A DNA stretch of 50,217 bases from an uncultured Lachnospiraceae bacterium (GTDB lineage Bacteria; Bacillota; Clostridia; Lachnospirales; Lachnospiraceae). Each line of letters begins with the position of its first letter. Position 1 is the first letter of the stretch. A program made the position numbers and the translations under genes. A model generated the notes under the pieces. The model was not told where the DNA came from, did no database searches, and saw only the letters and a program-made list of their open reading frames with translations. The stretch spans positions 1 through 50,217 of the forward strand of contig CAKNMY010000008.1 of assembly GCA_930989745.1 (NCBI GenBank). Direction: 5' to 3'. Below, one piece after another: positions 14,434 to 22,995 of this stretch.

Positions 14434-15939
14434 ATGAATAGAAAACAGAAAGTAGAATTACTGCACCAGGCGCTGCTGCTGGTTTTGCTGCTGCTGGCGC
14501 TGTTCAGTGTGAAATATCTGCTGGACAGGCAGGAGAGCGTTACCGCGGCGGCGCAGAAAGAACAGCCGGAGGACACCGGGGAAAGTGAAACTTCCGGGGA
14601 GCAGATAAAGGAACAGGGAACAGACAGCGCAGAGCAGGCTCAGGGCGAGAGCAGTACCGATGCCGGGGAGACGCCGAAAGATGATGGAACGGCCGAGGCA
14701 GCAAGCAGCCAGGAGCAGGGAGAAGATGAGAATATCCGGGTGCTCCTGATGACTTCCGGTTATTCCGGTTACTATCACGATTCCGTTACGCTGCAGTGCG
14801 CGCAGAACTGGTATAAGGCCGGTCAGGAGGCGGCTCTGGCAGCGGGAAGCCAGGCGGTGCTCACCACAGAGGATCTGCAGATCGGAGAATCGGCATGCTT
14901 CTATCCGGAGGACAGCGGCGGTACGATTACGGTAGCGTCCATTACCCGTGACTGCGGAATGCCGTCTTATCCGGGCACACTGACTGTCTACCGGGAAGAG
15001 CAGGGACTGATTCTGGTAAACGAGCTCCCGCTGGAGGAATATCTGCGCTATGTAGTGCCGAGTGAGATGCCCGCATCCTATGAAATGGAAGCGCTCAAGG
15101 CTCAGGCGGTCTGTGCGAGGACATACGCCTGCCGGCAGATGGCGGGTGATTCCATGGAGCCGTACCATGCGGATGTGGACGACAGTGTTTCCTACCAGGT
15201 ATACCATAACCTGGATGCGCAGCAGAATACAGACTTTGCAGTGCTTGCGACAAAAGGAAAGGTGCTTACCAGCGATGGGGAGCCGATCAGCGCCTATTTC
15301 TTTTCCACCTCGTGCGGTCATACCAGCACGGATGATGTGTGGAATGCGGAACAGACAGAGTCGTATTTAAAGAGCGTGTATCTGGACAGTGATGAACAGA
15401 AGTCACTGGACAGCGAAGAGGTATTTGCAGCCTTTATCACGAGCAGCGACACAGAGACGTACGACAGTCAGGAACCGTGGTACCGTTGGGAAGTGACGCT
15501 GCCGTTGGATTACCTGAACGGACAGTTCTCCTCCTATGGGATTGGGGATATCACAGGCATTCAGGTAGCAGAGCGCGGTGAGGGCGGGGCAGTGGCACAG
15601 TTGGAGGTCACCGGAACCAAAGGAAAGACTGTCCTGGAAAATGAGTACACAATCCGGGAGACGCTTTCCGCGAAAGGATACACGATTACGCGGAAGGACG
15701 GCTCGACAGTGGATTCCATGACACTGCTGCCCAGCGCTTATTTTATCTGTACGCCTGTGGAGGAAAACGGCACAGTCAGCGGCTATCGGTTTCAGGGCGG
15801 CGGATACGGGCACGGCGTCGGGATGAGCCAGAACGGAGCGAATCAGATGGCAAAAGAGGGGAAAAGCTGGAAAGAGATCCTGAATTTCTTCTATCAGAAT
15901 ATATCGATTGACGACAGGTCGAAGTTGGATGTCGCGTGA
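14434..15939 (+). CDS. SpoIID/LytB-domain protein
   Basis: The 501-residue protein has an N-terminal membrane anchor (residues 11-30), an acidic, Ser/Glu-rich linker (about 35-105) and a large SpoIID (amidase-enhancer) domain. Its motifs are NELPLEEYLRYVVPSEMPASYEMEALKAQAVCARTYA (broken here by family variation), STSCGHTSTDDVWN and GYGHGVGMSQNGANQMA near the C-terminus. SpoIID is a lytic transglycosylase that works with SpoIIP in engulfment; paralogues with long linkers act on vegetative walls. No clear ribosome binding site precedes the ATG, and a TATTAT -10-like box (14424-14429, with TAGACT 16 bp upstream) sits almost on it. The mRNA may be leaderless or read through from galM. Confidence 0.88.
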   Translation: MNRKQKVELLHQALLLVLLLLALFSVKYLLDRQESVTAAAQKEQPEDTGESETSGEQIKEQGTDSAEQAQGESSTDAGETPKDDGTAEAASSQEQGEDENIRVLLMTSGYSGYYHDSVTLQCAQNWYKAGQEAALAAGSQAVLTTEDLQIGESACFYPEDSGGTITVASITRDCGMPSYPGTLTVYREEQGLILVNELPLEEYLRYVVPSEMPASYEMEALKAQAVCARTYACRQMAGDSMEPYHADVDDSVSYQVYHNLDAQQNTDFAVLATKGKVLTSDGEPISAYFFSTSCGHTSTDDVWNAEQTESYLKSVYLDSDEQKSLDSEEVFAAFITSSDTETYDSQEPWYRWEVTLPLDYLNGQFSSYGIGDITGIQVAERGEGGAVAQLEVTGTKGKTVLENEYTIRETLSAKGYTITRKDGSTVDSMTLLPSAYFICTPVEENGTVSGYRFQGGGYGHGVGMSQNGANQMAKEGKSWKEILNFFYQNISIDDRSKLDVA

Positions 15940-15965
15940 CATACAGAGTAAAGAGAGAGGAAGCT

Positions 15966-16865
15966 ATGAGGAAGTTATACAAGACGATTATCGGATTTAC
16001 GAGGAGAATTTCTAGGGACAATGTCAGCGCTTACGCTGCCCAGAGCGCGTACTTTATTCTTCTGTCCGTCATTCCTTTTCTGCTTCTTTTGATGACACTG
16101 ATAAAGTATACGCCGATCACAAAGGAGGAAGTCTCAGTTGTGGTGCTCCGGATTATTCCGGCGGAATTTCAGGGACTTGTAAGGGGAATTATCAATGAGG
16201 TCTATACGCGCTCACTGGCGGTGCTCCCCATTTCTGCCGTCACAGCGCTGTGGTCTGCGGGGAAAGGGCTGCAGGCGCTGAACCGCGGCCTGAATATTAT
16301 TTATGGTATTCATGAGACGAGAAATTATGTGCTGACCAGGCTGCGCTCCATATTTTATACGCTTCTGGTGCTGCTTTCCATTATTCTGACCATGGTGCTC
16401 CTGGTGTTCGGAAACAGTATCCAGAAAGCACTGGAGGAGTATATCCCGGTGATTGCCAGGCTGACGGCGATGATTATCAGCATGAGAACAGCGATCACGC
16501 TCGCCGTTCTGGCTGGGGTATTCCTTCTGATCTATAAGTTTCTTCCAAACCGCCGTGCCACCTTCAAGAGTCAGTTCCCAGGGGCAATGATCTCGTCGGT
16601 GGCATGGGCGCTGTTTTCTTTCGGCTTTTCTCTGTATCTGGATTACTTTCCGGGCTTTTCCAACATGTACGGAAGTCTCACCACGATCGTGCTGGTGATG
16701 CTGTGGATGTATTTCTGCATGATGATCCTTCTGGTGGGAGCTGAAATCAACGCCTATTTTGAAGACCGCCTGCGCCGGTTCCACCAGGCGGCGCGTGAAC
16801 GGATCCACGAGGAATACCTCCTGCTGACAGGAAACACAGAGGAAGACGAGGAGAAGAAGGCCTGA
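15966..16865 (+). CDS. YihY/BrkB-family membrane protein
   Basis: About 299 residues with six strongly hydrophobic segments. The family's N-terminal pattern is present (SAYAAQSAYFILLSVIPFLLLL), as is a conserved GxLTT-like segment (MYGSLTTIVLVMLWMYFCMMILLVGAEINA). Members were once called RNase BN and are now treated as membrane proteins of uncertain function, possibly flippase or transport related. The start at 15966 follows AGAGAGAGGAAGCT. An upstream ATG overlapping the SpoIID stop is less likely. It follows the SpoIID gene by 26 bases, so the two are likely co-transcribed. A strong terminator comes after the gene. Confidence 0.88.
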   Translation: MRKLYKTIIGFTRRISRDNVSAYAAQSAYFILLSVIPFLLLLMTLIKYTPITKEEVSVVVLRIIPAEFQGLVRGIINEVYTRSLAVLPISAVTALWSAGKGLQALNRGLNIIYGIHETRNYVLTRLRSIFYTLLVLLSIILTMVLLVFGNSIQKALEEYIPVIARLTAMIISMRTAITLAVLAGVFLLIYKFLPNRRATFKSQFPGAMISSVAWALFSFGFSLYLDYFPGFSNMYGSLTTIVLVMLWMYFCMMILLVGAEINAYFEDRLRRFHQAARERIHEEYLLLTGNTEEDEEKKA

Positions 16866-16891
16866 TTCTGTCAGGCGCCGACGTATTCCAG

Positions 16892-16924
16892 AAGCGGCAG
16901 ATCTGTTCACCTGCCGCTTTTTTT
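16892..16924 (+). terminator. Terminator after the YihY-like gene
   Basis: AAGCGGCAG (16892-16900) and CTGCCGCTT (16911-16919) pair perfectly and run into seven Ts. Confidence 0.88.
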
Positions 16925-16925
16925 C

Positions 16926-16954
16926 TGTACAAGGCGAAAAAATTAAGATATAAT
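16926..16954 (+). promoter_or_regulatory. Promoter of the GIY-YIG/AKR/HAD/antiporter run
   Basis: TGTACA (16926-16931) and perfect TATAAT (16949-16954) with 17-bp spacing, immediately after the previous terminator and 92 bases before the first start codon. Confidence 0.6.
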
Positions 16955-17046
16955 GAAAAGTAAGCAGGCGGAAGCGGGCAATGCCTGGTTCCGCGGGCAG
17001 CATATCACAGTATGAAAAAACAGAAAAACCACATGAGGAATGAACT

Positions 17047-18027
17047 ATGCAAGAGATAAGGGAACATCTCCGGGATATTCTCGGCAGTATTCCCGATGCT
17101 CCCGGCGTCTATGAGTTTCTGGGAGATCAGGGGGAGGTTCTGTACATCGGAAAAAGCAAATGTCTGCGAAAGCGGGTGCATTCTTACTTTACGCCGAATC
17201 CCGGGTGGGAGAAGGCAAAGCGGATGGTTCCCCGTATCCGGAACCTGAGGGTTACGGTGACGGAGACGCATCTGGAAGCAATGCTTCTCGAGTGTGAGAA
17301 GATTAAGCGGATCAGGCCGTATTATAATACGATGATGAAGCATGACCGCAGCTATATTTATCTTACGCTTGAAACGGACGCGAGAAGAAAGCCTCTGAAG
17401 ATAACGCCGGAACGGGAGGAGCTGTCCCTGGGACCGTTTCGGAAGAAGAGGAGGCTGCAGGAGACAATAGACAGCCTGCGCAGTCTGTATCCGATTGTCC
17501 GTACAGAGAGCGGCTACATATTTCAGTATCATATTTTCCCCGCAGAGATGTCAAAGGAAGAGTTTGCCCAGAACCGCAGGGCGCTGGAAGCGATGTTTTT
17601 CTCGTCAGAGGAGACGGCGCTTTTTTGTCATGCTCTGGAACTTCTCATGAAAGAGGCAGTGGACGGCGAGCACTATGAGCGTGCGCTCAGATACCGGGAC
17701 CTGACAGCGAATCTGAAGTGCCTGGAGGGGTGTCTGGAACGTTACAGGATCTGGACGGATCAGACTCTTATTTACGGCGTTCCCGTACAGGCAGGGTACA
17801 GACTGTTCTTTATCCGGCAGGGGCAGGTGACAAAGACAGAGACTGCGCCGGATTTTTCAGAAAAGACACGCAGCGCTTTCGCGCGCAGGGCATACCGGGA
17901 TCTGGAAAATGGTGATATCTCCCTGCAGCAGAGCGATAAGGCGCTTCTGGATTATCGCGATATCCTATGGGCAGAGCTGTCCGGGGCGGATCCGGAGATG
18001 GTGGTTTACACAGGAAAGGAGATCTGA
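17047..18027 (+). CDS. UvrC-like GIY-YIG endonuclease without the C-terminal half
   Basis: The 326-residue protein starts with a GIY-YIG nuclease domain (PDAPGVYEFLG...LYIGKSKCLRKRVHSYF, with ETHLEAMLLECEKIKRIRPYYN). This is the N-terminal incision domain of UvrC. A UVR-like helical hairpin (HALELLMKEAVDGEHYERALRYRDLTANL, about residues 197-225) follows, which in UvrC contacts UvrB. The C-terminal RNase H-like endonuclease and helix-hairpin-helix domains of full UvrC (about 600 residues) are absent. E. coli Cho is a comparable N-terminal-only homologue. It likely makes 3' incisions in nucleotide excision repair or has another nuclease role. First gene of a five-gene run; the stop is three bases from the next start. 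Confidence 0.82.
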   Translation: MQEIREHLRDILGSIPDAPGVYEFLGDQGEVLYIGKSKCLRKRVHSYFTPNPGWEKAKRMVPRIRNLRVTVTETHLEAMLLECEKIKRIRPYYNTMMKHDRSYIYLTLETDARRKPLKITPEREELSLGPFRKKRRLQETIDSLRSLYPIVRTESGYIFQYHIFPAEMSKEEFAQNRRALEAMFFSSEETALFCHALELLMKEAVDGEHYERALRYRDLTANLKCLEGCLERYRIWTDQTLIYGVPVQAGYRLFFIRQGQVTKTETAPDFSEKTRSAFARRAYRDLENGDISLQQSDKALLDYRDILWAELSGADPEMVVYTGKEI

Positions 18028-18030
18028 GAT

Positions 18031-19044
18031 ATGGAACATGTGATTTTAGGGAAAACAGGAATCCGGGTGAGCAAAAACGGATTCGGAGCGCTGCCGATTC
18101 AGCGCGTGGCGAAGGCGGATGCGGTTTATCTTCTTCAGAAAGCTTTTTACAACGGCATCAATTATTTTGACACTGCCAGAGCATACTCGGACAGTGAGGA
18201 AAAGCTCGGGGCTGCGTTTTCCTATACGCGCGACAGGCTGATCATCAGCACCAAGACGGCGGCGCAGACAGCGGAGGGCTTCTGGAAGGATCTCGAGGAG
18301 AGCCTTCGGATGATGAAGACGGATTATATTGATATTTACCAGTTCCATAATCCGGCATTCTGCCCGAAGCCTGGAGATGAATCGGGGCTGTATGACGCTG
18401 CCCTGAAGGCGAAGGAGCAGGGCAAGTTCCGCCATATCGGCATCACGAACCACCGCATCGCGGTGGCAAAGGAAGCGGTTGAATCCGGTCTGTATGAGAC
18501 ACTGCAGTTCCCGTTTTCATACCTGGCTGCCCCGGCAGATCTGGAGATCGTGGAGATGTGCCGCAGCGCGGGGATGGGATTTATCGCGATGAAGGCCCTC
18601 TCCGGCGGGCTGATACATAATTCAGCATGCGCGTACGCCTATATGGCGCAGCCGCAGTTTGCCCACGTTGCTCCGATCTGGGGAATTCAAAGAGAGAGCG
18701 AACTGGATGAATTCCTGTCCTATCAGACCTGTCCGCCGAAGCTGACCGGAGAGATGAAGCGGATTATGGAGAAGGACAGAGAGCAGCTTTCCGGCGATTT
18801 CTGCCGCGGCTGCGGTTACTGCATGCCATGTCCTGCAGGCATTGAGATCAATAACTGCGCGCGCATGAGCCTGATGCTGCGCAGAGCGCCGCAGGAGGGA
18901 TGGCTGTCTGAAGAGTGGCAGGCAAAGATGAAGAAGATTGAGAACTGCCTGCACTGCGGAAGCTGTATGAAGAAGTGCCCGTACGGCCTGAATACGCCGC
19001 TGCTTCTTGAGAAAAATTACGAAGATTATAAGACGTTTTTATAA
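18031..19044 (+). CDS. Aldo/keto reductase with C-terminal 4Fe-4S ferredoxin domain
   Basis: The 337-residue protein begins with an aldo/keto reductase barrel (residues 1-245): GFGALPIQR, NYFDTARAYSDSEEKLG with the catalytic Asp/Tyr, ISTKT, YIDIYQFHN (catalytic His position) and GITNH. A C-terminal ferredoxin-like region carries two Cys clusters, CRGCGYCMPCPAGI and CLHCGSCMKKCPYG, enough for two 4Fe-4S clusters. This architecture is common in Clostridia; the Fe-S part presumably lets it use ferredoxin-type electrons. The physiological substrate is unknown. Confidence 0.9.
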   Translation: MEHVILGKTGIRVSKNGFGALPIQRVAKADAVYLLQKAFYNGINYFDTARAYSDSEEKLGAAFSYTRDRLIISTKTAAQTAEGFWKDLEESLRMMKTDYIDIYQFHNPAFCPKPGDESGLYDAALKAKEQGKFRHIGITNHRIAVAKEAVESGLYETLQFPFSYLAAPADLEIVEMCRSAGMGFIAMKALSGGLIHNSACAYAYMAQPQFAHVAPIWGIQRESELDEFLSYQTCPPKLTGEMKRIMEKDREQLSGDFCRGCGYCMPCPAGIEINNCARMSLMLRRAPQEGWLSEEWQAKMKKIENCLHCGSCMKKCPYGLNTPLLLEKNYEDYKTFL

Positions 19045-19056
19045 GGAGAAAGACGC

Positions 19057-19797
19057 ATGTATGACGTATGCATTTTTGACCTGTACGGCACGCTGGTAGA
19101 TATCCATACGGACGAGGAAGACATCCATGTCTGGGAGAAGCTGGCGCTGTTTTATGGATATTATGGGGCCGGGTATGAGCCGGAGGAGCTGAAGAGCGCA
19201 TACCGGCGAATTGTAGACCTGCTCTCGGGAGGCGAGAAGCGCCTGCGGAATGATTCTCACGAAGCATTTCCGGAAATTCAGATCGAGAAAGTGTTCCTGC
19301 GGCTGTTTGAGAAAAAGGGAGTGGATGCGGATCAGAAACTCGCCATCCATGCGGGACAGTTTTTCCGCGCGCTGTCTACAGAGTATATACGGCTGTACGA
19401 CGGAACCAGGGAGATGCTTATGCGGTTAAGAGAGAGCGGAAAGAAAATCTATCTGCTCTCCAACGCGCAGAGAATTTTCACGGAGTATGAGATGAATGCC
19501 CTGGGAATTACAAAATATTTTGATAAGATCTATATTTCCTCTGACTGCGGCTGCAAGAAGCCGGATCTGAGTTTTTTTGAGAAGCTGATCTCAGAGTGCG
19601 GCGTCGATAAGCGGCGCGCCGTCATGGTGGGAAATGACGGGATCTGCGATATCCTCGGGGCAAAACGGGCAGGGCTTGCGGCGCTTTATGTCCGTTCCAA
19701 CATCTCCCCTGAGGAGGAACTCCCGGCGGCGGACCATGTGCTGCCTGCCATGGATATGAAAGAGATTTCCCGGATTCTGCTGGGGGAAACCTGTTGA
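19057..19797 (+). CDS. HAD-superfamily hydrolase (phosphatase-like)
   Basis: The 246-residue protein has the HAD core: motif I FDLYGTLVD near the N-terminus (nucleophile Asp8, with Tyr10 in place of the second Asp), motif II LLSNA, motif III KKPD and motif IV MVGNDGICDILGAKRAG. A helical cap (about 20-110) follows motif I, as in subfamily IA. The change of DxD to DxY is found in many HADs of the dehalogenase/phosphatase branch and does not by itself mean loss of activity. The ribosome binding site is AAGGAGAAAGACGC; it lies 12 bases after the aldo/keto reductase gene and in the same operon. Confidence 0.88.
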   Translation: MYDVCIFDLYGTLVDIHTDEEDIHVWEKLALFYGYYGAGYEPEELKSAYRRIVDLLSGGEKRLRNDSHEAFPEIQIEKVFLRLFEKKGVDADQKLAIHAGQFFRALSTEYIRLYDGTREMLMRLRESGKKIYLLSNAQRIFTEYEMNALGITKYFDKIYISSDCGCKKPDLSFFEKLISECGVDKRRAVMVGNDGICDILGAKRAGLAALYVRSNISPEEELPAADHVLPAMDMKEISRILLGETC

Positions 19798-19823
19798 AGA
19801 CAAAGGATGGAAGGAGTAGTTGA

Positions 19824-21422
19824 ATGGACTTATACCTGTTACTGATTGGAGCTGTGATCCTGAGCTGTATTTTATTCAGCCGCCTGCTGCGAAAGATCCC
19901 CCTTCCATCCCTTCTGATCTTTATAGCGCTGGGCATGCTGCTCGGAGAGAACGGAATTCTGGGAATTACTTTCAATAATTACAGCATTTCGAATGCGATC
20001 TGCTCCGTGAGCCTTATTTTCATCATGTTTTACGGAGGCTTCGGAACCAATCTTTCGTGCGCCCGCCCTGTGCTTCTGCAGGCGGGGGTAATGTCCACGC
20101 TGGGCGTAGTGTTCACGGCTTTTCTCGTGGGAGCGTTCGGCTGCTTTGTGCTGGGCTGTTCCTGGCTGGAGAGCCTGCTGATCGGCTCGGTTATCTCCTC
20201 TACCGACGCTGCATCAGTATTTAATATTTTAAGATCCAAGAAGCTTTCACTGAAATATCACACGGACTCTCTGCTGGAAGTGGAGTCCGGATCCAACGAT
20301 CCGGTATCCTATATGATGACCACCATTTTACTGACTCTGTTGTCCGGGCAGGAGATTTCCATTCCGCTGATGTTCGCCAAACAGATCGGCTTCGGCATTG
20401 TCTGCGGACTGCTGATCGGGAAGCTGGCAGTGCTCATACTGAATTCCTCGATTTTTACAGGAGAACATGAGCGGACAGTCCTTGCGTTTTCCGTAGCGGT
20501 GTTGGCTTACGCCCTGCCGTCCGCGCTCGGCGGAAACGGATATCTGAGCGTATACCTGTGCGGTATTTTCATGGGAAATTCCGCTCTTCCGCAGAAGAGA
20601 TATCTCGTGCACTTTTTTGACGTACTCACTGATGTCGCGCAGGTGCTTATTTTCTTCCTGCTGGGACTTCTGGTGACGCCTCTGGAGCTGCCTGCAGTGG
20701 CGGGCCCGGCGCTGCTCTTAATGCTTTTCCTGACTTTTATCGCAAGGCCTCTGGTGAGCGCCGTGCTGCTGGGATGTTTCCGCGCCAGGAAGGAGCAGAT
20801 CGGCGTCGTCTCATGGGCAGGCCTGCGGGGAGCGGCTTCGATCGTATTCGCGATCATGGCGGTGCTTCAGGGCGCCATGCTGCGGTACGATCTGTTCAAC
20901 CTGGTATTCTGTATTGTACTGTTTTCCATTGCTTTTCAGGGAACGCTGCTTCCGTGGATATCCCGGAAGCTGGGCATGATCGATGAGACATCCGATGTGC
21001 GCAAGACATTTACGGACTATCAGGAAGAGAGCGATATCAATTTTGTTAAAATAGCAATCGGAAATACGCATCCGTGGAAAGGTAAGCGCCTCAGGGAAAT
21101 TCTTTCGCTGAAGGGACTGCTGGTAGTCATGATTTTAAGAGGAGAGAAGACTCTGGTTCCCCACGGGGAAACAAGGGTCTGTGAGGGGGATATACTGGTG
21201 CTTGCTGCAAGGGAATTTGAGGGCAGCGATACTCTGGAGCTGAGGGAAATATCGGTTGACAGAAATCACAAATGGAACGGAAAGCGCATTCAGGATCTGA
21301 ATCTTCCGTCCGGCAGCCTGATTGTGATGATTCAGAGAAAGAACCAGACGATCATCCCGAGGGGAAATACGCTGATTAAGGAACAGGATGTTCTGGTAGA
21401 GGCGGATATTATAAAACCGTAA
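19824..21422 (+). CDS. K+/H+ antiporter (CPA1/NhaP2 type) with TrkA-C domains
   Basis: The 532-residue protein has a membrane domain of about 12 helices (residues 5-385). The conserved transport region GSVISSTDAASVFNILRSKKL, the ESGSNDPVSYM motif with its ion-binding Asp, and SWAGLRGAASIVFA place it in the cation:proton antiporter-1 family. The C-terminus holds two consecutive TrkA-C (RCK-C) repeats (about 400-465 and 466-532), typical of potassium/proton antiporters regulated by ligand binding. It follows the HAD gene by 26 bases with GGAAGGAGTAGTTGA as ribosome binding site. Confidence 0.9.
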   Translation: MDLYLLLIGAVILSCILFSRLLRKIPLPSLLIFIALGMLLGENGILGITFNNYSISNAICSVSLIFIMFYGGFGTNLSCARPVLLQAGVMSTLGVVFTAFLVGAFGCFVLGCSWLESLLIGSVISSTDAASVFNILRSKKLSLKYHTDSLLEVESGSNDPVSYMMTTILLTLLSGQEISIPLMFAKQIGFGIVCGLLIGKLAVLILNSSIFTGEHERTVLAFSVAVLAYALPSALGGNGYLSVYLCGIFMGNSALPQKRYLVHFFDVLTDVAQVLIFFLLGLLVTPLELPAVAGPALLLMLFLTFIARPLVSAVLLGCFRARKEQIGVVSWAGLRGAASIVFAIMAVLQGAMLRYDLFNLVFCIVLFSIAFQGTLLPWISRKLGMIDETSDVRKTFTDYQEESDINFVKIAIGNTHPWKGKRLREILSLKGLLVVMILRGEKTLVPHGETRVCEGDILVLAAREFEGSDTLELREISVDRNHKWNGKRIQDLNLPSGSLIVMIQRKNQTIIPRGNTLIKEQDVLVEADIIKP

Positions 21423-21432
21423 GGAGAAAACT

Positions 21433-22989
21433 ATGTGGAATCGTGCAACGATAAAAAAGGAAAGCCGCGCCGTCCTGCGCGGCAATTACTGGAAAATACT
21501 TGGAGTAACACTTCTGGTTCTGTTTATGACGAGCGGAATGCGGCTCAGCACTCACATCGACAATGCCACGGCATACTTTTTCGGAGGGCGCTTTGAGACT
21601 CCCACAAACGCGGATATCATCAATGAATGGTATGCGAGCATCCAGGAGGCCGGAATGCAGGGGGATAACCGGGTGCTCGAGTATCTCGGGGAGCGCTACA
21701 CCCCGAAAAAGGGAGTGCTGGCGCAGTTTTATAACAGGATGACCGCGGATAAGTCCGCGCTGTACGGATTTTTGAACGCGCTGAATGATATGGCGTTCAA
21801 AAATCATTTCGGACAGGGTATCATCATTCTGGCAGGAGTAATTTTGCTGCTTCTGTTTCTTGTCTTCATAGCGAATGTCCTGCAGGTGGGAAGGTGCCGC
21901 TTTATCCTGGAATCGTGTTCGTATAAGGAAACGCGCTTTGAACGCATCCTGTTTCCATGGAGGGTAAAGCGATGGCGGAATGTTTCGCTGATTATGTTTA
22001 AAAAATCGCTGCTTCTTTTGCTGTGGGATCTCACGATTGTCGGAGGATGGATCAAGCGGTATTCCTATCAGATGGTTCCGTATCTGGCAGCAGAAAATCC
22101 GGATATGGACCACAGGGAGATTTTCCGGCTGTCCATGGAGATGATGAGAGGAAATAAATTCCGCGCGTTCCTTCTGGATCTGTCGCTGACAGGATGGTAT
22201 CTGCTGAACATTCTGACACTGGGCATTCTCAGATATTTCTTCATTCTGCCCTACACGGAAGTCATCTATGGAAAGCTGTATCTGTCTCTCCGCGCGGAAG
22301 CTCTGGCACAGCGGCCTGAGCTGGCGCGGTATATGAACGACCGCCTGCTCTGCCCGGGAAACGGCGCGCCGGAGTATCCGGTAGAGAGTTATCCGCTGTA
22401 TAATCCTGCCGTGAAGCGCTGGATTCGTATTCACTATGACAGAAAGTATTCCTGGACTTCGCTGGTTCTGATGTTCTTTACATTTTCTTTCATCGGATGG
22501 CTCTGGGAGGTGTCGCTGCACCTGTTCGGCGACGGCGTCTTTGTCAACCGCGGTTTCTTCCATGGCCCATGGCTTCCGATCTACGGGACAGGGGGCGTCC
22601 TGGTGCTGGTGCTTCTGAAGCGGTTCGCGAAAAAGCCGTGGCTGACGTTTCTTCTCGCGATCGTAGTCTGCGGCACGGTAGAATACCTTGTGGGCTGGTT
22701 TTTGTGGGAGACACAGAAGATGTACTGGTGGAACTACTCCGGCTACTTCCTGAACCTGCACGGAAGGATCTGTGCGGAAGGACTGATTGTCTTCGGATTG
22801 GGAAGCTGCGCTTTTATTTATATTCTTGCGCCGCTCTTTGATGAGCTCTTCCGCAGGATTCCGAAGAAGGCGGCCGCGATTGTGTGCGCGGCGCTGATGA
22901 TCGTGTTCGCCGCAGACGCTGTCTATTCCCTTATCAGCCCGAACAGCGGGGCGGGAATTACGGATTATGAACATACCTCGCAGCTGTAA
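21433..22989 (+). CDS. DUF975-CmpB-like membrane fusion protein
   Basis: The 518-residue integral membrane protein has two parts. Residues 1 to about 300 match the DUF975 pattern: an opening KKESRAVLRGNYWKILGVTLLVLF, then MDHREIFRLSMEMMRGNKFRAFLLDLS and YTEVIYGKLY. Residues about 335-510 match the CmpB/putative ABC-transporter type IV family (FTFSFIGWLWEV, GFFHGPWLPIYGTGG, EYLVGWFLWE, YWWNYSGYFLNLHGRIC). Both families occur alone in Lachnospiraceae. Their fusion suggests they act in the same membrane process, which is unknown. It is the last gene of the run (AAGGAGAAAACT before ATG), and it converges on the regulator gene with only six bases between stops. Confidence 0.8.
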   Translation: MWNRATIKKESRAVLRGNYWKILGVTLLVLFMTSGMRLSTHIDNATAYFFGGRFETPTNADIINEWYASIQEAGMQGDNRVLEYLGERYTPKKGVLAQFYNRMTADKSALYGFLNALNDMAFKNHFGQGIIILAGVILLLLFLVFIANVLQVGRCRFILESCSYKETRFERILFPWRVKRWRNVSLIMFKKSLLLLLWDLTIVGGWIKRYSYQMVPYLAAENPDMDHREIFRLSMEMMRGNKFRAFLLDLSLTGWYLLNILTLGILRYFFILPYTEVIYGKLYLSLRAEALAQRPELARYMNDRLLCPGNGAPEYPVESYPLYNPAVKRWIRIHYDRKYSWTSLVLMFFTFSFIGWLWEVSLHLFGDGVFVNRGFFHGPWLPIYGTGGVLVLVLLKRFAKKPWLTFLLAIVVCGTVEYLVGWFLWETQKMYWWNYSGYFLNLHGRICAEGLIVFGLGSCAFIYILAPLFDELFRRIPKKAAAIVCAALMIVFAADAVYSLISPNSGAGITDYEHTSQL

Positions 22990-22995
22990 GTTCTT

